Source of the DNA: JANSXG01 sp024743075
Lineage (GTDB): Bacteria > Planctomycetota > Phycisphaerae > Phycisphaerales > UBA1924
Assembly (NCBI GenBank): GCA_042140185.1
Contig: CP159477.1
Span: 1,798,001-1,862,000 of the forward strand
DNA: 64,000 bases
Reading direction: 5' to 3'
In this document: piece by piece, positions 17,404 to 27,098 of the stretch
Layout: every line of letters begins with the position of its first letter
How positions within the stretch are numbered: the stretch's first letter is position 1
Program-made: the position numbers and the translations under genes
Notes under the pieces: model-generated
What the model saw: the letters and a program-made list of their open reading frames with translations, nothing else
Told to the model about the DNA's origin: nothing
Database searches by the model: none

Positions 17404-18936
17404 ATGCCGACCGCTGAAAGCCGCCCTTCCGCACTGACCAAGCCGACGACGGGTGGCTCGGGTCGCTCATCGGCGTCCGACCGGGTTTTCGTCAGCCCGC
17501 GCGTCGTCGACGAGCAGGCGTTTCGCGAGTTCTCGTCGGAACTGCGATCGATGATCGACCAGGTACGGAGCGCACAGGCGGAACTCGTGGCGGCCGGTGA
17601 TACGGCATCGGAAACCGCGAAGAACCTGGCCGGGTCTCAAGACAGGTACCGGCAGCATCTGGGGCTGACCACCAAGCTGCTCAAGGCGTTAACCGCGAAA
17701 TCGTCGGAAGTGGAAGCCACGCTTTCGAGGCTGGACGAGCGGCTCGATGCGTTGCGTTCAGCCGAGTCGAGTGTCGAGAACGCCATCGACGCGAAGGTGC
17801 GTGTGTTCGAAGCGAAGCTGGAAGAGCGGCTGTCCCGAGTGGAAGCCGATTACGAGCGCAGGCTGCGGGAACTGCAGGACGGCTTTGAGACCCGGACGAC
17901 GTCACTGGAACAGGCGTGGGCCGCGGAGGAGACCGCGGTGCGCGAGCAGATCGAATCGCACAGGGTGTTCGTGCAGACTGGTCTGTCCGCTCAAGCCGAC
18001 GAGATCGAGTCCATGCTCAAGGAGCGCGCGAGTGAACTAACCGCCGACGTCGGGCGGTCACTATCAGACGAGCGGGAACATGCGGAGAAAACGCTTGCCG
18101 AACTGCGAGAGCAACGAGAAGCGTTCGCGGGCGAAACAGGCGAGTCGTTGGACAACACCCTGGAACAACTGCGGACTGCTTGCGAGATCGCCTCGAAGCT
18201 GGTCGGTTGGAATCCGGCGGACCCGAACGCGGACCCGAATCAGCCCTCGGCGGGCAGTCTGGGCGAACTCGTCCGACAGGCGACGAAGACCCGCGAGGAC
18301 GCGGAGTGGTCGGTGCGCCGCCTCGGCTCGCTTCGCGACCAGGCGCAGTCGACGATCAGCGAACTGAGCGAGTCGCTCGACGGGTCGATCGCGCTGTTCG
18401 ACCAGCTTCACGCCCAGAAGCGCAAACTGGACGGCTCGGTCGGTGCGGTGCTCGACCGTGCGGAAGCGTCGAGCTTGGAACTGAAGAGCCGGCAGGCAGA
18501 GATCGAGGAGTTGGTCGCCCCGCTGTCAGAGTCCCTGCAGAAGGCCGAACGGGTCACGCGTGACCTGTGCAGCGTCGCGGACGGCGCCGCCGACCTGCTC
18601 GAGCACGCCGGGACCGTGCATGGTGACCTCGAGGCGGTGCTGACCACGGCTCGGCAACTGACCGAAACGCTAGCGCCGTGGCGCACGGTGATTCTTGAAT
18701 CGGCCGAGACCGCGGAACTGCCGCCAGCGATCGCTGCGGTGGTGGAGCGTTTCGAAGCGGAGCTCGGGCGCGATCTGGCGAAGATGGCAACTGCGATGCA
18801 GGCGATCGCGGACCGGGCGGAAGCTCCGGTTCAGGCGGCTCGAACGGCGGGCGGCTTACCGGAAATCGTGGTCCGTCAGCGTGTGGATTCGGAACCGTCC
18901 GCTGACTCAGTCGGCGGTGACGAAGCGACCGCCTAG
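17404..18936 (+). CDS. large coiled-coil protein of unknown function
   Basis: From the ATG at 17404 (GAGGAG six bases upstream) the product is 510 residues, almost entirely heptad-rich coiled coil: EVEATLSRLDERLDALRSAE, ERLSRVEADYERRLRELQDG, EHAEKTLAELREQREAFA. There is no signal peptide or membrane helix, so it is cytoplasmic. A Pro/Asn/Asp-rich break (NPADPNADPNQPS) splits the rod in the middle. The 3' end overlaps the 3' end of scpA by 4 bases, convergently. Such rods often act in cell shape, segregation or cytoskeleton, but no specific function can be assigned. No homologue is recognised. Confidence 0.8.
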   Translation: MPTAESRPSALTKPTTGGSGRSSASDRVFVSPRVVDEQAFREFSSELRSMIDQVRSAQAELVAAGDTASETAKNLAGSQDRYRQHLGLTTKLLKALTAKSSEVEATLSRLDERLDALRSAESSVENAIDAKVRVFEAKLEERLSRVEADYERRLRELQDGFETRTTSLEQAWAAEETAVREQIESHRVFVQTGLSAQADEIESMLKERASELTADVGRSLSDEREHAEKTLAELREQREAFAGETGESLDNTLEQLRTACEIASKLVGWNPADPNADPNQPSAGSLGELVRQATKTREDAEWSVRRLGSLRDQAQSTISELSESLDGSIALFDQLHAQKRKLDGSVGAVLDRAEASSLELKSRQAEIEELVAPLSESLQKAERVTRDLCSVADGAADLLEHAGTVHGDLEAVLTTARQLTETLAPWRTVILESAETAELPPAIAAVVERFEAELGRDLAKMATAMQAIADRAEAPVQAARTAGGLPEIVVRQRVDSEPSADSVGGDEATA

Positions 18937-19796
18937 CGGTAGTCGACGCTGAGTTCGGAGACGACTTCGTCGCCGATCTGGTCATCGTTGAGCTTCAGCA
19001 CGATCTCGCCGTGGATGCGGTCCTGAAAGGCGGCGACGGCACCCTGCTTGACGAGTTCGAGCGTCGCGAGGAATAGCCCGATGACCTCGCCCTTCTTGCG
19101 TCCCTCAAAGAGGGCGCGAAGGGAGTATGTGGAGCGTTCGCCGGTCGCGTCGTCGACGGCTGTCTCTCTTCTCAGGCGATCGACGAGATCGGCGGCGTGG
19201 AGTTCGATGGGGGTGTCGTCGTCGAGGATCTGGTGCTCGCCGAGGCGATCGAACTGGACGGTCTCGATGATCTTCTGGAAGGCCGCGACGAGTTGGTAGA
19301 GATCGAGCTCCTCCATTTCGAGGTCCTCGCCCTCGGGCCGGGCGACGGCCTGCTTCAGCGCCTGCTTGTCCGCCGCGGCGCGTCCCGAGGGGTATCGCTG
19401 GTCCCAGTGCTCGCGTCGTGATTCGAGGGCATCCCCCGCTTCCCGGAATGAGCGATACTCGAGGAGCTGCTTGAGCAGTTCCGCGGCGGGGTTGATCTCG
19501 TCCTCGTCCGAGCGACTCGAGCGGGAGGCCTCCGCCTTCTCGCTCTCGGGGTTGACGAGGCGTGATTTGATCTCGATGAGGGTCGCCGCGACGACGAGGA
19601 ACTCTCCGGCGGCCTCGACGTCCACCTTGGCGAGGTGCTCGATGTGGTGGAGGTACTGGTCGGTGACGTTGCTGAGCGAGATCTCGGTGATATCGAGCTC
19701 GGCACGCCGGATCAGGTGCAGGAGCAGGTCGAGCGGACCCTCGAAGGCGTCCAGACGAACGGTGTAGGGTTGCACGGGGTGGCCCTCCGATGGCAC
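18933..19796 (-). CDS. scpA: segregation and condensation protein A
   Basis: A 287-residue kleisin that bridges the Smc dimer and recruits ScpB in chromosome condensation. The N-terminal family signature is clear: VRLDAFEGPLDLLLHLIRRAELDI, then the SNVTDQYLHHIEHL and AAGEFLVVAATLIEIKSRLV helices. The C-terminal winged helix (GLFLATLELVKQGAV..FQDRIHGEIVL) binds the Smc head. The acidic middle (SEKAEASRSSRSDEDE) is an expected flexible linker. No scpB or smc is next to it. It is convergent with the coiled-coil gene and divergent from kdsD. Confidence 0.93.
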   Translation of the reverse strand: MPSEGHPVQPYTVRLDAFEGPLDLLLHLIRRAELDITEISLSNVTDQYLHHIEHLAKVDVEAAGEFLVVAATLIEIKSRLVNPESEKAEASRSSRSDEDEINPAAELLKQLLEYRSFREAGDALESRREHWDQRYPSGRAAADKQALKQAVARPEGEDLEMEELDLYQLVAAFQKIIETVQFDRLGEHQILDDDTPIELHAADLVDRLRRETAVDDATGERSTYSLRALFEGRKKGEVIGLFLATLELVKQGAVAAFQDRIHGEIVLKLNDDQIGDEVVSELSVDYR

Positions 19797-19867
19797 AGGG
19801 GTCGATCCGGATCTCGTCTGACCTCCGGGGCGGTCGAGACCGCTTCGATGAGTGTACCCTGTGTGCT

Positions 19868-20922
19868 ATGAGCGGGACTTCTACGACATCTTCGCAACCC
19901 GGCTCGTCGAGCGAAGCCGGATCGGGGGATCTGGCGTTTCTCCGTGGCGTGCTCAAGGCCGAATCCGAGGCGGTTGGCTCGGTGTCGGACCATATCTCGG
20001 CCGACGAGCTCGACCGGGCGATCGGCCTGATGCTCAAGTGTGTTGAGGGCGGCGGCTCAATTCTCGTGGCCGGTGTGGGGAAATCCGGACTAATCGGCCG
20101 GAAGATCTCGGCGACACTGGCGAGTCTGGGCGTGCCGTCGCACGACATTCACCCGACCGAGGCGATGCATGGCGATCTGGGGCGGATCTCGCCGTCGGAC
20201 GTCGTCCTGGCGCTGAGTTTTTCCGGTGAGACCGAGGAACTGGTGACGCTGGCTTCCGTGTTAAAGCAGGACGGCGTCCCGATCATCTCGATCACCGGCG
20301 GCACAAGCGGCAACGGTGGCGGGACGCTCGCGCGGCTGGCGAGCGTTGCCCTGCACCTCGGCAAGATCACCGAGGCGAGCGATCTCGCGCTGGCCCCGAC
20401 CTGCTCGACCACGGCGACGCTGGCGCTCGGCGACGCGCTTGCGCTGACGATCGCCCGTCGACGCGCGTTCACCGCGGATGACTTCGCCCGGCGCCACCCG
20501 GGCGGCTCGCTGGGCGGCCTGCTCCGGCCGGTGTTTGATGTGCTCCGATTCCGCGTGGGAGAGAACCTGCCGGTAGTGCTCGAGACGACGACGGTCGCAG
20601 ACGCGCTTCGAGAGGCGGACTCGGGGGGCGCCGCCCCGGCGCGCTGCTGGTGACCGATGCGGACGGGGCTGTCTCGGGGATCTTCACTGATGGCGATTTG
20701 CGTCGCCTTGTGATGCGGACGCCGGACGAACTGGCCAAGCCCATGGGCGAGGTGATGACGCGTTCGCCGCGAACGCTGCGTTCGGACGCGCTGGTTCGCG
20801 ATGCAGTGCGGATGGTGCGTGAGTTCCGGCAGGACGAGATCCCGGTGGTCGACGAGGCCGGCGGCCCCGTCGGACTGCTGGATGTTCAGGACCTGATCGC
20901 GCTTCGTGTGGTGCAGAACTGA
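19868..20922 (+). CDS. kdsD: D-arabinose-5-phosphate isomerase, KpsF/GutQ family (one frameshift site)
   Basis: A 351-residue enzyme that isomerises ribulose-5-P to arabinose-5-P, the first committed step to KDO. A SIS domain (AGVGKSGLIGRKISATLASLG, ALSFSGETEELV) is followed by two CBS domains (GALLVTDADGAVSGIFTDGDL, VMTRSPRTLRSDALV). The ATG at 19868 follows a TATGAG context with weak ribosome site. The frame breaks in the G run at 20623-20628: restoring one G gives SGGRRPGALLVTDADG, linking the SIS to the CBS domains. It is directly followed by an LptC/LptA-like gene, matching the kdsD-lptC neighbourhood of other Gram-negatives. Confidence 0.9.
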
Positions 20923-20943
20923 GATGCGTCGGATGGGGCAGTC

Positions 20944-23901
20944 ATGAGCGCAGGCAACGGGGGAAAACTGCTGGCGGCGGCGGTCTTCGCGGTCGTTGTG
21001 GGCTTGGTCATTTACGGGCTGACGCGCGGACCGGGCCAGTCCGCACCGACACCCGAAATAGACGGCCCCGCCATCCAGCCGGGGCCGACGGAAGGTGTCC
21101 TCGGCTCGGTCAACAGTTCTGTTTTCCAGAGTTTCGACCCGGAATCCGGGAAGTTGCGCTACGAGCTCGAGTGGGAAACGCTCGACCCGGTGGGGCAGGG
21201 TCGCTACGAGCTGACCGCGCCGGTCGCCACTTTCTACACAGGCGACTCGGTTGTCGAGGTTCGCGCGATCGCGGGACGCCTGCTCTGGCCATCGCGCGAC
21301 AGGGAGCCGGAGTCGGGCAGCCTGAGCGGAGATGTGGTTGTGCGCGTGAGCGAAGCTGGTTCGACCGATGCGCCGGGGCAGGTCTTGGGCACGCTGTCGA
21401 CGCAGGAGCTGTTCTTCCAGAGCGTGCTCGGCGAATTGAACGCTCCTGAGGTGGTCCGGATTGAAGCGCCGGGTATCGAATTCGAAGGTCGCGGGCTGAC
21501 GGCCCGGATCAGCGAGGTGCAGCGCCGGCTTCAGTATCTGCGGGTCGAGGAGCACCGTGGCACGACGGTCTGGCCCGATCGTCTTGGAGGCAGCGACGAA
21601 CCAAAGAGCGACACGGACCGCGTCACGCGAGGGGGCCGACGCGAGACGAGCGACGAGCCCACACTGATCGACCTGTATCGCATCGCGTTCTCGGAGTCGG
21701 TGCGCATCGCCCAGGATGCCCGGAGCATCGCTTCGGATGAGGCCGAGGTCTGGGTTCGACTGCGCGACCGGACTCTCGCGCCCGGCGCGATCGCGCGGCT
21801 CGACATCGGGATCGCGTCCGATGCGAAGCCGTCGGCTTCGGATCCCGACAGCTCGGCGACTCCGATGCAGGAGACTGCGGATAATGAGACCGGACCGATC
21901 CGATTCGAGAATGCCGGTTCAATCGAGATCGTCCCGCTGGCCCAAGAGCCGTCGCAGCTCGCCGCCGACGATCTCGCGACGCGGTTCCGCGCAACCAGCA
22001 GCCCCGCCGTGTTGCTCCGGGACGACGAATCCGGTGCCGAGATGCGATGCGGCTCGCTGACCTGGGGTTTCACCTCGCGTCGGCTCGCGGTGCGCGGTGT
22101 CGGCGGGGCGCTCGGGGTCGAACTGGATTTCCCAGGCGAAGCCACGGTCCGCACCGGCGCGGTCGATGTGGATCTGGACGCGGGCATCGCGGCGTTCCCC
22201 GGTGCGGGGCGCGTCGAGATTCTCGCGGGGCTTACCGGTGAAGACGAACGGACCGCGATCGAGTGGACGCAGCGGGCGGATGTTGTTCTGGACACGTCGT
22301 CTCAGGCGTCTCGCTTGGCGTCGCGACCGCTGGTTCGCTGGCTGACCGCAACCGGCGAGATAGAAGCGCAGACGGGCAGCGCGACGGTGAAGGGGGACTT
22401 CCTTCGAGCCGACTTCAGCAGCCGCGTATCTCGCGGCGAGGCGAAGAATGCGCTGAACCGCGTGAGCGTCCGCGATCGCGCTTCGGCGGTGATCCGAGAC
22501 GGGGATGTTGAAGCGGACATCAGGGCGGGTCAGCTCGATGTGCTTTTCGCGTCGGTCCGGGATCGCGACTCAGCGCGTGACCGGATCGTGCCGACCCGTG
22601 CATCGGCCAGCGGCAACGCCGTGGCTACCGTGAACGGTGACCGTCTGGCGGGCGAGACGATCGATGCCGTGCTGCTGGCTGGCGAAGACCGGCGTACGCG
22701 TGTACAGAGCATCGACGCTTCGGGCGATGTCACTCTGCTTACGCGCGAAGGCATCGACCTTGCGGCGCACACAATGCACGCATCCGAGGAGACCGGCACG
22801 CTGACGTTGGTCGGCTATCCCGCGACCGCTGGGCTGTACGCCGATGCGTCCGGGGAGGGCGCCAGTGCCACCGGAGACTTTACCGAGGGCTTCAGCATCA
22901 CCGGTGAGTCGATCCGTTTCGACCGTGGGCCCGGGGTGCTCACGGTGTTCGGTGGAGGCGTCCTGAGTTACGCCGCCGAGAACGCGGAATTCGGCGGCTA
23001 CGACACGGGTTCCGTCCGCTGGCAACGCTCGATGCGGTTCGACGACCGCGTCGGCAGCGCCGAGTTCGTCGGCGGGGTGACGGCGAGCGCAACAGCGATG
23101 AACGGATCGGAGTACTCGATCGAGGGCGAGCGTCTCGCGTTGACGCTCGTTTCGGACCTGATGGACGAACAGTCGCGCCGCTCGATCAGCGAGAGCGCTC
23201 AGGCCAACGACGTGGTGCTCGCGATCCGGCTCGAGGCGGGTGTCGAGGGGCGAGCGATCGCGGAGGGGCGTCAGTATTCCGCCGGGCCGCGCACCGTGGA
23301 CCGGTCGCTCGAAACGGCGGCGCGGCTGACCGGCGACGAGATCATCGTCCAGCGGGATACCGGGCGCGTTCTGGTGCCGAGTGCAGGGCGGCTCGTGTTC
23401 GAGGATCGGCGTCCGTCCGACTCGGACGGGGATGAACTACCGACCGATGGACGGGGTACGACGGTGTTCGACTGGAGCGGCTCGCTCGATGCGCTGCAGG
23501 ACGAGGGACGAGTACTGATGAGCCGCGATGTCAAGATGCGTCACCGTCACCTTGGGACCGATGTCCTCACGGTCGTCGAGACCGAGCGGCTGACGGCGAC
23601 GCTCGTTGAGGGCGACGCCGAATCCGCAGAGCAGCAGTACGTGCTCGACGGCGTCGACGCCGAAGGCGCGGTGCTCGCCACGCACGGCGAGAGTCAGGTC
23701 GTCGCCGATCGGCTGACCTACAGCCGCCTCACCGAGCGGATCATCGCCTCAGCGCTCGATGGCAATCGCGTCACCTTCTTCGACGCCGAGACCGGCCGGC
23801 ATATTCCCGCCGAACGCGTGATTCTGGACCTGGTGACCGGTCGCTGGCGGATCGAGCAGGCTGGCCAGATCACCACGCCGCTCAACGCACCCGGCCGATA
23901 A
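20944..23901 (+). CDS. giant LptC/LptA (OstA)-like LPS transport protein
   Basis: A 985-residue protein with one N-terminal membrane anchor (LLAAAVFAVVVGLVIYGL) and a huge periplasmic portion of repeated beta-strand units. The first 200 residues look like an LptC domain (FDPESGKLRYELEWETLD, VEVRAIAGRLLW), and several later segments look like OstA/LptA jellyroll repeats (IRFDRGPGVLTVFGGGVLSYA; GDVTLLTREGIDLAAHTMHA; VKMRHRHLGTDVLTVVETERL). LptC and LptA form the periplasmic bridge that carries LPS from inner to outer membrane; here they appear fused and expanded about fivefold. It starts 22 bases after kdsD. The LptC/LptA assignment rests on motif style and neighbourhood, not on a catalytic signature. 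Confidence 0.7.
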   Translation: MSAGNGGKLLAAAVFAVVVGLVIYGLTRGPGQSAPTPEIDGPAIQPGPTEGVLGSVNSSVFQSFDPESGKLRYELEWETLDPVGQGRYELTAPVATFYTGDSVVEVRAIAGRLLWPSRDREPESGSLSGDVVVRVSEAGSTDAPGQVLGTLSTQELFFQSVLGELNAPEVVRIEAPGIEFEGRGLTARISEVQRRLQYLRVEEHRGTTVWPDRLGGSDEPKSDTDRVTRGGRRETSDEPTLIDLYRIAFSESVRIAQDARSIASDEAEVWVRLRDRTLAPGAIARLDIGIASDAKPSASDPDSSATPMQETADNETGPIRFENAGSIEIVPLAQEPSQLAADDLATRFRATSSPAVLLRDDESGAEMRCGSLTWGFTSRRLAVRGVGGALGVELDFPGEATVRTGAVDVDLDAGIAAFPGAGRVEILAGLTGEDERTAIEWTQRADVVLDTSSQASRLASRPLVRWLTATGEIEAQTGSATVKGDFLRADFSSRVSRGEAKNALNRVSVRDRASAVIRDGDVEADIRAGQLDVLFASVRDRDSARDRIVPTRASASGNAVATVNGDRLAGETIDAVLLAGEDRRTRVQSIDASGDVTLLTREGIDLAAHTMHASEETGTLTLVGYPATAGLYADASGEGASATGDFTEGFSITGESIRFDRGPGVLTVFGGGVLSYAAENAEFGGYDTGSVRWQRSMRFDDRVGSAEFVGGVTASATAMNGSEYSIEGERLALTLVSDLMDEQSRRSISESAQANDVVLAIRLEAGVEGRAIAEGRQYSAGPRTVDRSLETAARLTGDEIIVQRDTGRVLVPSAGRLVFEDRRPSDSDGDELPTDGRGTTVFDWSGSLDALQDEGRVLMSRDVKMRHRHLGTDVLTVVETERLTATLVEGDAESAEQQYVLDGVDAEGAVLATHGESQVVADRLTYSRLTERIIASALDGNRVTFFDAETGRHIPAERVILDLVTGRWRIEQAGQITTPLNAPGR

Positions 23902-24007
23902 CCGCGGGCGACGGCGATCTGGTCCGAACGCGCAGGACCGGCCTAGACTTGCGGCACGCCCGCCCGGCGAGAACGCCGGTGCTGAACCCATCGAGAGGCA
24001 CCTCAGT

Positions 24008-24769
24008 ATGCGCAAAGTCCTTGTCGCGATCCCCGTCTACAACGAAGAGAAGTACATCAACCGCGTCATGGGACGGGTGCTGGAGCAGAACTCCGATGTG
24101 CTTGTGATCGACGATGGTTCGACCGACAGCACGCCCTGCATGCTTCCGTCGTTCCCCGTGGAGGTCATCCGGCACAGCACGAACCGTGGCTACGGTCGCT
24201 CGCTTCAGGACGCGTTTCGCTGGGCGGCGGTGGACGGCTACGACTGGGTCGTCACTATGGACTGCGACGAACAGCACGAGCCGGAGGCCATCCCGACGTT
24301 TCTCGATCGGATCGAGAAGGACGACTGCGACATCATCAGCGGATCCCGCTACCTGGAGCCGGTGGCTGCCGACGACGCCCCGCCGCCGAACCGTGCGGCC
24401 ATCAACAGGAAGATCACCGCGGAACTGAACGATCGACTCGGCCCGAGCGGGCTGCAGATCACCGACGCGTTCTGCGGCTTCAAGGCGTACCGGGTCGACG
24501 CTGTCCGCGACATGGTCTTCGACGAAGACGGCTACGCTTTCCCGATGCAGTTCTGGGTGCAGTCGATCGCGAAGGGTCATCGCGTCTGCGAGATCCCCGT
24601 CAAGCTGATCTACAACGACCCCGACCGAACCTTCGGCGGACCGCTGAACGATGACTCGGTGCGCTACGAGCACTACCGAACCGTGTTGCACCGCGAATTG
24701 CGCCGGCACGAGTCATCGCTGCCCTCGAACGCGCTGCAGGATCTGATCGCCGGGGTTTGCTGCCGGTGA
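24008..24769 (+). CDS. GT2 family glycosyltransferase (dolichyl-P-mannose synthase-like)
   Basis: A 253-residue cytoplasmic GT-A enzyme. It shows the nucleotide-sugar binding start VLVAIPVYNEEKYI, the DDGSTDST motif, the N-R-G-Y-G motif, the metal-binding D-C-D at TMDCDEQHEP, and a GSRYLEP segment, in the order of the polyprenol-P mannose/glucose synthase group (GT2). No C-terminal membrane helices are present, unlike many polyprenol-P synthases. Sugar and acceptor cannot be predicted. A -10-like TAGACT lies at 23944-23949. Its stop overlaps the start of the next gene as GTGA. Confidence 0.88.
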   Translation: MRKVLVAIPVYNEEKYINRVMGRVLEQNSDVLVIDDGSTDSTPCMLPSFPVEVIRHSTNRGYGRSLQDAFRWAAVDGYDWVVTMDCDEQHEPEAIPTFLDRIEKDDCDIISGSRYLEPVAADDAPPPNRAAINRKITAELNDRLGPSGLQITDAFCGFKAYRVDAVRDMVFDEDGYAFPMQFWVQSIAKGHRVCEIPVKLIYNDPDRTFGGPLNDDSVRYEHYRTVLHRELRRHESSLPSNALQDLIAGVCCR

Positions 24770-26138
24770 GTCTGGCGCGTCCGGTCTCGGTCCGCGCCGA
24801 GCCGGCGCTCGACGCGTGGGGGCGATTGGCGCGGGACCGATTCGAGAGCGTGCCGGACGATCGGCGTAGAGCCCGGGCACAACTCGGGCTCCCCACGGAT
24901 CGACCGATCGTCATGACCGGGCATCAGTCCGGATTCTGGCATCCCGGCATCCTGTCCAAATACATCGCGGCTGACGCGGTGGCATCGGCGATCGACGGAG
25001 CGTCGGCGGCGGTCGTCGTCGACCACGACCCGGCGGACCCTCTGACGCTGCACGCGGTGAGAGACCGAGGCGGTCGCGTCTCACGGAGCGAGATCACACT
25101 GGGCGGGCCATCACCCGGCTCGGTCGCACGCCTTCGCCCCGCCGCGAATCCGGGATCGCTGCACGCGCCGACACAAGACTCCGGCGTGATCGATTCGGAT
25201 CGAAACGCGCTGGGCCGGGCACTCGAAGCGCTCGGCAGATCCGATGGCGCGGAGTCACTCGCCGTCCAGAGCGCTCGAGCGAACCGGGAGTTGCTGCACA
25301 AATGGCACCGGGTCGACGAGTTCACGGTGACCGATCTCGCGCGTACGGAGGCGTTCGGGCGGTTCTTCGAACGCTGCATCGATGATCCGGAGGGCAGCGT
25401 TCGCGCGTACAACCGAGCGGTGCGGGCGTTTCCCGATGCCGGCGTTTCGATGCTGTTCGCACAGAACCGCGATCACCGTTGGGAGATCCCGTTCTGGCTG
25501 ATCGACGCGCAGATGGGGCGTCGTCCGCTTTACCACGAGATGGTCGAGCAGCAGCTCTTCGATCGCACCCGACTCGCCCCCCGGCGCTCGGGATGACGGC
25601 GATCCTGCGCATGGAATTCTGCGATCTGTTCGTGCACGGCACGGGCGGCGCGACGTACGACCGGATCACCGACGTCTGGATAGGAGAGTGGCTGGGCGAG
25701 AGCCTTGCGCCTGCGGTGTCGATCACCGCGGATGTCTGTCGTCCGATCCCGGTCGAGGCGGATCGTTCGGTCACGGAAGCACAGCGCAATGCAGCCGTTT
25801 GGCTCGCGCATGCCGCTGCACACAACCCGGGACTTTCGGGAGATACGGACGCGGCCGCAACGAAGCATCGATACTGCGAGCGGATCGCCGCGTTGCCCTA
25901 CGCGAGCGACGAGCGGCGGGATCAATACTTCGAGATGCACCGCTGGCTCGCATCGTGGCGGGACATGCACGCCAGAGATCTCGACGAACTTGAGGGCCGC
26001 GCACGCCAAGCCGAGCGCGGGACGGAGCTGCGAGAACTCGAATCGCGTCGAGACTGGCCGGCGTTTCTGTACCCCCCTGCTGCGCTCGACGATCTGGCAT
26101 CGCGGATCGTCGCGGGGGTCGGCGGGATCAGCTGTTGA
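24766..26138 (+). CDS. BshC-like protein (one frameshift site)
   Basis: About 457 residues across one break. The N-terminal part has the BshC-like motif V-M-T-G-H-Q-S-G-F-W (family: T-G-Q-Q-x-G) followed by a Lys-Tyr and VVVDHDPADP, matching the Rossmann-like core of BshC, the enzyme that adds cysteine in bacillithiol synthesis. The end resembles its C-terminal helical region (FCDLFVHGTGGATYDRITD). The break is near 25583: restoring one G gives RLAPRALGMTAILRMEFCDLF. The start GTG at 24766 overlaps the previous stop. Bacillithiol production would also need bshA and bshB, not seen here, so the function is tentative. Confidence 0.5.
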
Positions 26139-27033
26139 GCGCGAGTACGCCGAGTATCAAACCGGCGACGCCGATGACCCCGACCCCGACCGTCAGGCCG
26201 ATGAGCCAGAAGCGCGTCTGACGGATCTGGCCGAGCATGGCGTTGTCGCGCTCGACCGCCCGCTGTTCGAAGTCGCGAACGGCCTCGCATGCCGCGGTCG
26301 ATGAGCGGGACAGGTCCAGCAAGCTCTCTCGGAACTCGGCCATGGTTTGGACCAGTTGACCCTGCTGGTCGGTGGACCGCTCGATGTCCGTTCCGACATG
26401 AACGATCGCGGATTCGATGCGGTCGAGCAACTCACGGGTCGCGCTGCCCTCATCCCCCACCGCTTTTCGAAGGTCGGCGTTGATCGTTTCGGCGGCGTTA
26501 CGGATCTCGCGCGGCAGGTGTTGGATCGCTGGTGCGAGTTCCTCGTACCGCTTTGACACCTCGGCAATGGTCTCTGAACGCTCCCGGGCGTCGTCGAGGT
26601 GATTGTCGAGCTTTCGCACGAGGCCGAGGACTTCCCGGTAGTTCCGGTGAAGTTCTTCGATCAGTTCCTGCTTGTTGCGCGGGGTCTTGGCCTTGTTCGC
26701 CAGCGGCGCGGGGTTTGGGGCGGAAATCTCGTCGGCGTCCGGCGCGAGACCGAGACTATCGCCGTCAACCGCCGAGGCAGCCGTCGAATCGCTCTCCCAG
26801 GTGCCCGAGTCATCGAGGCCGAACGCGCCTTCCTGAGCGGACGCGGTCACGGCGACCTGACCGGGTTTCGTCGAAGCAACCGCAGCACGGAGGCGGGCGG
26901 CCTGATCGTCCAGATTGCTGTTCTGGCTCGTCCTGACCGGTTTCGGCTCGACCTCGACGCCGGAGATCTGTGGCGCGTGCTGCGAACCCTTTGGTCGGCC
27001 CGACTTTCTGAATAATCTCGCGAACACACTCAT
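26128..27033 (-). CDS. coiled-coil protein with C-terminal membrane anchor
   Basis: From the ATG at 27033 (AGGAGG ten bases upstream) the product has 301 residues: a disordered basic N-terminus, a long helical/coiled-coil middle (ELIEELHRNYREVLGLVRKLDNHLDDARERSETIAE, TRELLDRIESAIVHV), and one C-terminal transmembrane helix (FWLIGLTVGVGVIGVAGLILGVLAL). It looks tail-anchored with the bulk in the cytoplasm. No enzymatic motif or known family is seen. It is convergent with the BshC-like gene (11 bases overlap) and divergent from btuF. Confidence 0.78.
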   Translation of the reverse strand: MSVFARLFRKSGRPKGSQHAPQISGVEVEPKPVRTSQNSNLDDQAARLRAAVASTKPGQVAVTASAQEGAFGLDDSGTWESDSTAASAVDGDSLGLAPDADEISAPNPAPLANKAKTPRNKQELIEELHRNYREVLGLVRKLDNHLDDARERSETIAEVSKRYEELAPAIQHLPREIRNAAETINADLRKAVGDEGSATRELLDRIESAIVHVGTDIERSTDQQGQLVQTMAEFRESLLDLSRSSTAACEAVRDFEQRAVERDNAMLGQIRQTRFWLIGLTVGVGVIGVAGLILGVLALNS

Positions 27034-27098
27034 TGCCTGGAACCTCCTGTCGTAGCCCGCGTGATCCTTCACGCCCTGTGAGACTACCATCGTCGGAT

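Noticed and set aside
27033..27098. Cobalamin riboswitch ahead of the BtuFCD-type importer
   Set aside because: The gap is only 65 bases, too short for a B12 riboswitch, and no B12 box (GCCACTG) is seen in the right place.
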